Assembly (NCBI GenBank): GCA_040080965.1
Contig: JBEBHH010000001.1
Coordinates: 62,001-126,000 of the forward strand
DNA length: 64,000 nucleotides
DNA from: SHZI01 sp040080965
Lineage (GTDB): Bacteria > Pseudomonadota > Gammaproteobacteria > Steroidobacterales > GCA-2729495
Direction of reading: 5' to 3'
Below the pieces are notes generated by a model, which saw only the letters and a program-made list of their open reading frames with translations, was not told the DNA's origin and did no database searches. Position numbers and translations under genes: made by a program. Below, one piece after another: positions 58,132-64,000 of this stretch (position 1 is its first letter; every line of letters starts with the position of its first letter).

Positions 58132-58539
58132 ATGGCTCGTGAGTTTGCCCGCAGCAGGCGTGTCGAGGAGCAGATCCAGCGCCTGCTCTCCGACGTCATG
58201 CGCTCCCAGGTGCGTGATCCCCGCGTTTCCGGGGTGGTGATCACCGAAGTCCGTGCGTCCCGTGATCTCGGCGTCGCCTGGATCCACTACTCACTGTTCG
58301 GTGCGGAGGCTCGGCCGCAGGCAGAGACTCTGGCCGATGTGCAGGCCGGGCTCGACAAGGCGGCCGGCTTTCTTCGGACCCAGCTGGCCCGGGAGTTGTC
58401 CACCCGAACCGTGCCGGAATTGCGCTTCCGCTACGACGAGGCCGCCCAGCGTGGGCGGGACCTGGAACATCTCATCGATACCGCGGTGGCCCGGGACGCC
58501 GCCGGGAGCGGATCCGACGACTCCGACGGGAGTCCGTGA
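58132..58539 (+). CDS. rbfA: Ribosome-binding factor A
   Basis: 135 residues. A cold-shock-related 30S maturation factor with a KH-like fold: FARSRRVEEQIQRLLSDVMRSQVRDPRVSGVVITEVRAS, then LRTQLARELSTRTVPELRFRYDEA. The tail is acidic and Ser-rich (GSGSDDSDGSP). Its stop overlaps the truB start (GTGA). Confidence 0.96.
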   Translation: MAREFARSRRVEEQIQRLLSDVMRSQVRDPRVSGVVITEVRASRDLGVAWIHYSLFGAEARPQAETLADVQAGLDKAAGFLRTQLARELSTRTVPELRFRYDEAAQRGRDLEHLIDTAVARDAAGSGSDDSDGSP

Positions 58540-59507
58540 GCGACACGACGACCCGTCGCACCAGGCGCGCCATCAATGGGCTCCTGCTGCTGGACAAGCC
58601 GACCGGCATGACCTCCAACGCGGCCCTGCAGAGGGTCAAGTGGCTGTTCAGGGCCCGGAAGGCGGGACACACCGGCAGTCTCGATCCCCTAGCCAGCGGC
58701 ATGCTCCCGATATGCTTCGGGGAGGCCACCAAGTTCGCCGGCTACCTCCTCGATGCCGACAAGACCTATCGGGTCCAGGCCCGCTTTGGCCTGCGGACGG
58801 ACACGGGTGATGCAGAGGGCAGGGTGGTCGAGACCCATCTCCGGGCCCCGGTGTCTGCCGTCGAGATCGAGGGGGCGATGGCGGCCCTTACGGGCCCGAT
58901 CCTTCAGGTCCCGCCCATGTACTCCGCCCTCAAGCAGCAGGGGCAGAGGCTCTACGAGATCGCCCGGGCCGGCCGGGAGGTGCCCCGGCAGGCGCGGCCA
59001 GTGGCGATACACCAGTTCGTTCTCGAGGCCTTTGACCCGGTGACCCCCGTGTTCCGGGTTCGCTGCAGCAAGGGGACCTATATCCGGACCCTAATCGAGG
59101 ACCTGGCCCGGTTGCTGGGCACCCTCGGCCACGTGATCGTCCTCCGGCGCCTCGAGGTGGAGCCCTTCGGGGGGCAGGGCATGGTGACCCTGGCGGAGGT
59201 TGAGGCGCTTGGCCTCGGTGCGTCGGACACGGATCTGGCCGCCCTGGACGCGATCCTGCGGCCTCTTGAGGACGCGCTGCCGGCCTGGCCTGCCGTGCAT
59301 CTGGAGGGATCCCGCGCGCTCAGGGTGAGCCGTGGAGGCCCGGTGCCGGCCCCTCCCGGCCACGGCCCGGGGCCAGTCCGGCTCTACGGCCCCGGGGGCA
59401 CCTTCCTGGGCGTGGGGGAGGTCCAGCCGGACGGGGTGGTGACTCCCCGGCGCCTGGTCGCCCGGGATCCGCTGGACATTCCCGCGGCCTGGGCCGCCGG
59501 ACTGTAA
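58536..59507 (+). CDS. truB: tRNA pseudouridine-55 synthase
   Basis: 323 residues from a GTG overlapping rbfA by four bases. It makes pseudouridine 55 in the T loop of tRNAs. Catalytic Asp50 lies in KAGHTGSLDPLASGMLPI. LLLDKPTGMTSN, MYSALKQQGQRLYEIARAG and FRVRCSKGTYIRTLIEDL are the other family blocks. The C-terminal PUA-like domain is present and Gly/Pro-rich. Confidence 0.97.
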   Translation: MSDTTTRRTRRAINGLLLLDKPTGMTSNAALQRVKWLFRARKAGHTGSLDPLASGMLPICFGEATKFAGYLLDADKTYRVQARFGLRTDTGDAEGRVVETHLRAPVSAVEIEGAMAALTGPILQVPPMYSALKQQGQRLYEIARAGREVPRQARPVAIHQFVLEAFDPVTPVFRVRCSKGTYIRTLIEDLARLLGTLGHVIVLRRLEVEPFGGQGMVTLAEVEALGLGASDTDLAALDAILRPLEDALPAWPAVHLEGSRALRVSRGGPVPAPPGHGPGPVRLYGPGGTFLGVGEVQPDGVVTPRRLVARDPLDIPAAWAAGL

Positions 59508-59525
59508 CTGTGGCCGACACATGGT

Positions 59526-59531
59526 TAGAAT
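59526..59531 (+). promoter_or_regulatory. Candidate -10 element before rpsO
   Basis: TAGAAT in the truB-rpsO gap, in a context similar to the element before carA (TTAGAAT). No clear -35. It would give an rpsO leader of about 38 bases. Confidence 0.35.
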
Positions 59532-59574
59532 AGCGCCCGATTTCAGGGATAAATTCCAACAGGAGATGGCTTAG

Positions 59575-59844
59575 ATGCCGCATACGGCTGAAGAGAAGGG
59601 CAAGATCGTCGGCGAGTATCGCCGTGGTCCCGCCGACACCGGGTCACCGGAAGTGCAGGTCGCGTTGTTGTCGGCCCGGATCAATGAACTGACGGATCAC
59701 TTTGCCACCCACAAGAAGGACCATCACTCCCGCCAGGGATTGCTTCGTCTCGTGAACCAGCGGCGCAAGCTCCTGGACTATCTGCGGGGCAAGGATGGCG
59801 AACGCTACCAGGGCTTGATCGACAAGCTCGGTCTGCGCCGCTAG
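59575..59844 (+). CDS. rpsO: 30S ribosomal protein S15
   Basis: 89 residues, the standard length. It binds the 16S rRNA three-way junction early in assembly. GSPEVQVALLSARINELTDHFATHKKDHHSRQGLLRLVNQRRKLLDYL is the core of the family. AGGAGA lies upstream of the ATG. Followed by a terminator-like structure and pnp. Confidence 0.98.
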   Translation: MPHTAEEKGKIVGEYRRGPADTGSPEVQVALLSARINELTDHFATHKKDHHSRQGLLRLVNQRRKLLDYLRGKDGERYQGLIDKLGLRR

Positions 59845-59901
59845 AGGGCTTCGGTCCCAAGACCCGACTTCGGCCAGCGATTGGCCGTCCGATTATCAAG
59901 C

Positions 59902-59940
59902 GGGGCAGACGCCGTTTCGGTGCCTGGCCCCTTTCTCCTT
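59902..59940 (+). terminator. Terminator-like hairpin between rpsO and pnp
   Basis: GGGG (59902-59905) pairs with CCCC (59928-59931), with inner CAG/CTG and GCCG/CGGT pairing, followed by TTTCTCCTTT. Imperfect stem, so probably a partial terminator, with pnp reached by read-through or its own start, as in E. coli. Confidence 0.5.
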
Positions 59941-59970
59941 TGCTATCGAATAGATGATTAGGAAACGAAC

Positions 59971-62055
59971 GTGGCGTCAACCAAGAAGACTTTTCCCTAC
60001 GGCCAGCACCAGGTCACCATCGAAACGGGCGAGATCGCCCGCCAGGCTGGCGGTGCCGTCCTCGTCACCATGGCTGAGACCGTCGTCCTCGTGGCTGCAG
60101 TGGCCAAGACCGAGGCCAGTGATGAGCGGGATTTCTTTCCCCTCACCGTGAACTACCAGGAAAAGACCTATGCCGCCGGCCGCATTCCCGGAGGCTTCTT
60201 CAAGCGCGAAGGCCGGCCCACCGAGAAGGAAACGCTGGTTTCGCGACTCATCGACCGGCCCATCCGCCCGCTCTTTCCCAAGGGCTTTGTTAACGAAGTC
60301 CAGGTGATCGCGACTGTGATCTCCCTGAATCCCGAGGTCGATTCCGACATTCCTGCAATGCTCGGCGCATCGGCTGCGCTGGCCCTGACGGGCGCCCCGT
60401 TTGCCGGGCCGATCGGAGGCGCGCGGGTCGGCTACATCGACGGCAGCTTCGTCCTGAACCCGACGACCACGCAGCTCAAGCAGTCGAAGCTGGACCTGGT
60501 GGTGGCCGGCACGGCGAAGGCGGTGCTCATGGTCGAATCGGCAGCGCAGCAGCTGCCCGAGAAGGTGATGCTGGACGCCGTCATCTTCGGGCACGAACAG
60601 ATGCAGATTGCGATCGAGAACATTCGCGCACTGGCTGCCGAGGTCGGCCGCCCGTCCTGGAACTGGTCAGCGCCCGCGGCCGATCCTGCCGTGGCCGATG
60701 CCGTGGCCAAGGCCGTGGGTGACCGGTTTGCACAGGCCTATCGTATCCGCGACAAGCAGGAGCGCTACTCGAAGATTGGCCAGCTCAAGCAGGACGTCAT
60801 GGCCAGCCTTGCGGCCGGCGCGGATAGCGCGGGCAAGGAAGCGATTGGCAATGCGCTGAGCCGCCTGGAGAAAAAGGTGGTTCGCGGGCAGGTGCTGAAC
60901 GGCGAGCCCCGGATCGACGGTCGCGACACGCGCACGGTTCGGCCGATTGCCATCCGGACCGGGGTGCTCCCCCGGACCCATGGCTCGTCTCTGTTCACCC
61001 GCGGTGAAACCCAGGCTTTGGTCGTCACGACTCTGGGTACCGGCCGGGATGCCCAGATCATCGATGCGCTCACGGGCGAGTACCGCGATCGCTTCATGTT
61101 CCACTACAACTTCCCTCCCTACTGCGTGAACGAAACGGCCTTCAACCTCGGACCGAAGCGCCGCGAGATCGGCCATGGCCGGCTTGCTCGCCGGGGTGTT
61201 GAAGCTGTCCTTCCGGACATGGAGACGTTCCCCTATGTACTGCGGGTTGTCTCTGAGATCACGGAGTCGAACGGCTCCAGTTCAATGGCCAGCGTTTGCG
61301 GCGCCAGCCTGGCGCTTATGGATGCCGGTGTCCCCATTCTGGCGCCGGTGGCCGGCGTGGCCATGGGGCTCGTGAAGGATGGCGATCGCTACCAGGTCCT
61401 CACGGACATCCTGGGCGACGAAGACCATCTCGGCGACATGGACTTCAAGGTTGCCGGCAGTGCAACCGGCGTCACAGCCCTCCAGATGGACATCAAGATC
61501 GATGGCATCACCCGGGAGATCATGGAGAACGCCTTGTCCCAGGCCAAGGAAGCCCGCCTCCATATCCTCGAGCAGATGAATCGCGTCCTGCCGGCCCATC
61601 GGGAAAAGATGTCCGACTGGGCTCCCACGATCATTACGATGAGGATTGACCCCGAGAAGATCCGGGATGTGATCGGCAAGGGCGGCTCGGTGATCCGCGC
61701 CATTACAGAAGAGACCGGCGCAAGCATCGACATCGACAACGATGGCACGGTGAAGATTGCGTCGGTGAACGCCACTGCGGGCCGTGATGCCCAGGCACGG
61801 ATCGAACTCATCACCGCAGACGTCGAAGTGGGCCGGGTTTATGAGGGACGCGTGGCGCGCCTTATGGACTTTGGCGCGTTCGTTACGATCCTGCCGGGCC
61901 GGGACGGCCTGGTGCACATCTCGCAGATCGCAGACGAGCGGGTCGAGCGCGTGGGCGACAAGCTGAAGGAAGGCGATATCGTCCGGGTAAAGGTCCTCGA
62001 GGTGGACCGCCAGGGTCGCGTGCGGCTGAGCATGCGCGGCATGGACGTCGCCTGA
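59971..62055 (+). CDS. pnp: Polyribonucleotide nucleotidyltransferase (PNPase)
   Basis: 694 residues from a GTG with AGGAAA upstream. It degrades RNA from the 3' end using phosphate and is a degradosome component. Two RNase PH domains (first: EKTYAAGRIPGGFFKREGRPTEKETLVSRLIDRPIRPLFPKGF; second from about residue 320, GEPRIDGRDTRTVRPI), a KH domain (IRDVIGKGGSVIRAITEETGA) and an S1 domain (GRVYEGRVARLMDFGAFVTILPGRDGLVHISQI) are all present. It ends right after the S1 domain, slightly shorter than E. coli (711). Confidence 0.98.
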   Translation: MASTKKTFPYGQHQVTIETGEIARQAGGAVLVTMAETVVLVAAVAKTEASDERDFFPLTVNYQEKTYAAGRIPGGFFKREGRPTEKETLVSRLIDRPIRPLFPKGFVNEVQVIATVISLNPEVDSDIPAMLGASAALALTGAPFAGPIGGARVGYIDGSFVLNPTTTQLKQSKLDLVVAGTAKAVLMVESAAQQLPEKVMLDAVIFGHEQMQIAIENIRALAAEVGRPSWNWSAPAADPAVADAVAKAVGDRFAQAYRIRDKQERYSKIGQLKQDVMASLAAGADSAGKEAIGNALSRLEKKVVRGQVLNGEPRIDGRDTRTVRPIAIRTGVLPRTHGSSLFTRGETQALVVTTLGTGRDAQIIDALTGEYRDRFMFHYNFPPYCVNETAFNLGPKRREIGHGRLARRGVEAVLPDMETFPYVLRVVSEITESNGSSSMASVCGASLALMDAGVPILAPVAGVAMGLVKDGDRYQVLTDILGDEDHLGDMDFKVAGSATGVTALQMDIKIDGITREIMENALSQAKEARLHILEQMNRVLPAHREKMSDWAPTIITMRIDPEKIRDVIGKGGSVIRAITEETGASIDIDNDGTVKIASVNATAGRDAQARIELITADVEVGRVYEGRVARLMDFGAFVTILPGRDGLVHISQIADERVERVGDKLKEGDIVRVKVLEVDRQGRVRLSMRGMDVA

Positions 62056-62086
62056 CGCTCGGATCGCCCGCCTTGCGCAAATAAGG

Positions 62087-62121
62087 AAGGGCGTGTCCCC
62101 TCGCGGGGACACGCCCTTTTT
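62087..62121. terminator. Bidirectional terminator between pnp and phaR
   Basis: AAGGGCGTGTCCCC, loop TCGC, GGGGACACGCCCTT plus TTT: a perfect 14-bp stem. On the minus strand it is followed by CCTTATTT, so it can also end the convergent PhaR-type gene. Confidence 0.92.
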
Positions 62122-62134
62122 CGCTGGCCAACTT

Positions 62135-62512
62135 CTAGCCTACGGCCGCCGCGGCTGAAGCGCTGTTCTGGACTCCCGTAACTCCGACAGGACGTGTCGG
62201 GGCTGCCAGTACGCTCCTGAGGGCCCGATCGAGGCGCCCGGCAAGCTCCGGGTCACGGTCCGCGGCACCCAGCCGGATCATCCCGGCCAGAAACTCCGCC
62301 GACAGCAACGGCGTTCCGCCACGCTGGCCTTCCGCAATGATCTGCAGGAGCACGGGGGTCGTAATGTCTGCGCCAGTCGCCTGTTCAACGACCTTCACAT
62401 TCGAGCCCTTCGTGATCAGTTCGCGCAGATCGTCCAGGTTCACGTACCGGCTCTGTGCCGTGTCGTAGAGTCGGCGGTTAACGTACTTCCGAATCAGTCT
62501 CTGCTCGCTCAT
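62135..62512 (-). CDS. phaR: PhaR-type polyhydroxyalkanoate synthesis regulator
   Basis: 125 residues. The N-terminal PHB accumulation regulator domain is clear: RLIRKYVNRRLYDTAQSRYVNLDDLRELITKG, then DITTPVLLQIIAEGQR. Such proteins bind PHA and DNA and repress phasin and PHA genes. The C-terminus is short and Ala-rich, without the usual longer second domain. The ATG at 62512 has AAGGAAGGA six bases upstream. No PHA synthase or phasin gene lies in the window, so the target is unknown. Confidence 0.88.
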   Translation of the reverse strand: MSEQRLIRKYVNRRLYDTAQSRYVNLDDLRELITKGSNVKVVEQATGADITTPVLLQIIAEGQRGGTPLLSAEFLAGMIRLGAADRDPELAGRLDRALRSVLAAPTRPVGVTGVQNSASAAAAVG

Positions 62513-62580
62513 GGCGGGTCCTTCCTTAGTTCCAAGCCTTGGGACCGGGCAGCAAGGGCCGCCCGGCATTCAGTTGCCCC

Positions 62581-62616
62581 CAATTCCCCTGTATAGACCC
62601 CTTCGCTGGGGAATTG
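62581..62616. promoter_or_regulatory. 9-bp inverted repeat upstream of phaR
   Basis: CAATTCCCC (62581-62589) and GGGGAATTG (62608-62616) form a perfect inverted repeat with an 18-base spacer. The minus-strand spacer holds a TATACA -10-like hexamer. It could be an operator overlapping the phaR promoter. Confidence 0.45.
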
Positions 62617-62659
62617 GTTCGCGATGCAGCTTTCGCGGAGCAAGAATGCTGGGAAAATA

Positions 62660-62690
62660 AAAAGGCCATGATAAACATGGCCTTTTCGTC
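62660..62690. terminator. Terminator of the dksA-like gene (bidirectional)
   Basis: AAAAGGCCATG, loop ATAAA, CATGGCCTTTT. On the minus strand the stem is followed by TTATTTT, ending the DksA-family gene about 60 bp after its stop. Confidence 0.85.
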
Positions 62691-62745
62691 ATAACTTCAT
62701 GTGAAATCCATAACCGCAGCTGGCGGCATTGCGGGAAAGGCCCCC

Positions 62746-63597
62746 TCAGCGATACCGGTCGTCCCGCTCACCGTACTGCTTTTCGGCCATCTCCCGCCGC
62801 TCCTGTGCTTCCAGGGACAGGGTGGCTACCGGACGTGCCTCCAGGCGCTTCAGGCCGATTTCCTCACCCGTCTCCTCGCAATACCCATAGCTCCCGTCCT
62901 CGATGCGCTCCAGGGCCGAGTCGATCTTCTTGAGGAGCTTTCGTTCCCGGTCCCGGGTTCGCAGTTCCAGTCCGAACTCCGACTCCTGGGTGGCCCGGTC
63001 ATTGGGGTCCGGAAAGTTGCTGGCTTCATCCTGCATGTGGTGAACCGTGCGGTCGACTTCCTCCATCAGCTCCCGTTTCCAGGCCTGGAGGATCATGCGG
63101 AAGTGCTCCAGCTGCGCCGGGCTCATGTAGGCCTCGCCCATCTGCGGCTGGTAGGGCCGGATACCGTGAATCAGCGCGTTAGGGTCGTAGACCTCCACGG
63201 GGCGCCGGCTGCTCCGGCGCGAGGGTGGCAGCGGCTTGCGCCCGCTGGTCTTTACCAGCCCCGGCGTCGTCCTGACGATCATTTCGCGGATCACGGGCGC
63301 CTTTGGCGCAATGGCCTTGGCTGCCGGGGCGGCCGCAGCCTTCCTGGCCGCCACCGCCGGCTTGGCGACCTTTGCCGGCTTGACCGCGGTTGGCGCCTTG
63401 GCACGCGCCGCTGCTGCAGGCCTCGCTGGTGCCTTGCTGGCGGCTGGCTTGCCCTTGGTCACTGGCTTCCTGGCGGGGGCTGGTTTGCGGGCAGCCTTGC
63501 GGGTGTCCGTCCGGCTGGCTCGCGCCTTGGCGGAGGAGGCCGCCTTGGCCTTCCCCGAGGGGCTGCTCTTGCGGACTGGTCGCTTGGCTGACGGCAT
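62746..63597 (-). CDS. dksA: DksA-family RNA polymerase-binding protein with a basic H1-like tail
   Basis: 283 residues, almost double E. coli DksA (151). Residues 1-100 are a Lys/Ala/Pro/Arg-rich, histone-H1-like tail. The DksA core runs from about 136 to 283: the coiled-coil tip has FPDPNDRATQ, keeping the D-x-x-D-x-A motif (Asp197, Asp200, Ala202) that acts in the secondary channel. The zinc finger has lost three of four cysteines: Cys240 remains in YGYCEETGEEIG, and the second pair is replaced in ATLSLEAQE. The ATG at 63597 is chosen over a TTG at 63615. A TATAAT promoter lies just upstream. Confidence 0.9.
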   Translation of the reverse strand: MPSAKRPVRKSSPSGKAKAASSAKARASRTDTRKAARKPAPARKPVTKGKPAASKAPARPAAAARAKAPTAVKPAKVAKPAVAARKAAAAPAAKAIAPKAPVIREMIVRTTPGLVKTSGRKPLPPSRRSSRRPVEVYDPNALIHGIRPYQPQMGEAYMSPAQLEHFRMILQAWKRELMEEVDRTVHHMQDEASNFPDPNDRATQESEFGLELRTRDRERKLLKKIDSALERIEDGSYGYCEETGEEIGLKRLEARPVATLSLEAQERREMAEKQYGERDDRYR

Positions 63598-63629
63598 TTT
63601 CTGGACCCTGCTCAAAAATTTAGCGCGGA

Positions 63630-63635
63630 ATTATA
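63630..63635 (-). promoter_or_regulatory. -10 element of the dksA-like gene
   Basis: Perfect TATAAT on the minus strand, preceded by TG, with a GC-rich discriminator (TCCGCGC) after it. The -35 region is weak (TTCCCG at a 16-base spacing). The start near 63622 gives a leader of about 25 bases. Confidence 0.6.
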
Positions 63636-63673
63636 CATATGGAGTCCCGGGCGGGAAGAGCAACCACCGGAAT

Positions 63674-64000
63674 TCAAGACGGCAGGGCGACCGGCGCGGG
63701 TGGTTGCCAGCCTGGTTGGCGGTGCTCGGCGACGACCGTGGTGTAGATGCCCCCGCGAACGTTGAAATCGGCCGTGAGCCGCATGAAGCGCGGCGCCGTG
63801 GCAGCGACCAGGTCGTTCAGTATCCGGTTCGTAACCGCCTCATGGAAGGCGCCTTCATCACGGAAAGACCAGATGTAATTTTTCAGTGACTTCAGTTCGA
63901 TACACAAACTATCGGGGACGTATTCTAGATGCAGGGTGGCAAAGTCCGGCTGCCCGGTCTTTGGGCAGAGGCAGGTGAACTCGGGGAGCCGCATGCGGAT
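63674..64000 (-). CDS. queF: NADPH-dependent 7-cyano-7-deazaguanine reductase QueF (partial, 5' end outside)
   Basis: About 108 residues are inside the window and the N-terminus lies beyond position 64000. The reading IRMRLPEFTCLCPKTGQPDFATLHLEYVP includes the active-site cysteine, and LKSLKNYIWSFRDEGAFHE is the substrate/NADPH-binding block. The ending NVRGGIYTTVVAEHR is typical. It reduces preQ0 to preQ1 in queuosine synthesis. Type I (short, unimodular) form judging by the C-terminal part. The Met at 63994 is internal, not the start. Confidence 0.93.
   Translation of the reverse strand: MRMRLPEFTCLCPKTGQPDFATLHLEYVPDSLCIELKSLKNYIWSFRDEGAFHEAVTNRILNDLVAATAPRFMRLTADFNVRGGIYTTVVAEHRQPGWQPPAPVALPS

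Overview
The window is a contiguous piece of a GC-rich chromosome from a gammaproteobacterium. It carries the housekeeping cluster ssrA-smpB-ratA-bamE, fur, recN-nadK, hrcA-grpE-dnaK-dnaJ, dapB-carA-carB-greA, yhbY/rlmE-ftsH-folP-glmM, tpiA-secG-tRNA-Leu, nuoA-N and tRNA-fMet-rimP-nusA-infB-rbfA-truB-rpsO-pnp. The tmRNA tag ANDDNYALAA is one residue away from the E. coli tag. Separate nuoC and nuoD, hrcA placed at the head of the dnaK operon, and nuo lying between the two tRNA genes point towards the Xanthomonadales/Nevskiales/Steroidobacterales side of the class. That placement is an inference from gene order; no 16S gene is present.

Left part (1-15.4 kb), mixed accessory and metabolic genes: a partial MAPEG protein; the divergent pair ppsA/ppsR (PEP synthase and its regulatory kinase/phosphorylase); phosphoglucomutase; a DUF1249 protein; an orphan coiled-coil protein; the periplasmic protease Prc; a small membrane protein; then a minus-strand run of five unassigned exported or membrane proteins (two lipoproteins, a secreted zincin-like protein, two small membrane proteins); an ASCH-domain protein; a cation diffusion facilitator; an EamA permease and a DUF4136 lipoprotein.

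Middle part (16-38 kb): trans-translation (tmRNA, SmpB), a RatA/COQ10-type protein, BamE, Fur, RecN, NAD kinase, and the heat-shock operon with a degenerate CIRCE element before hrcA, a good sigma-32-type promoter before dnaK, and a hairpin in each gap. It continues through dapB, a candidate 38-codon leader ORF, carAB and greA, then YhbY, RlmE, FtsH, FolP, GlmM, TpiA and SecG.

Right part (38-64 kb): tRNA-Leu(GAG), the complete 14-gene complex I operon, tRNA-fMet followed by two tandem intrinsic terminators, then the translation/RNA-decay operon rimP to pnp. The end holds a PhaR-type regulator, a DksA-family protein with a long basic histone-H1-like tail, and the edge of queF, all on the minus strand.

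No insertion sequence, prophage, CRISPR array or defence island is visible. The most open-ended material is the exported-protein operon at 9.7-13.0 kb, whose zincin-like member seems to need a CTG start to gain its signal peptide. Other leads are the carA leader ORF, the degenerate CIRCE, a CRP-type palindrome before the coiled-coil orphan, and the unusual DksA. Positions and motifs were read from the sequence by eye; no database search was run.
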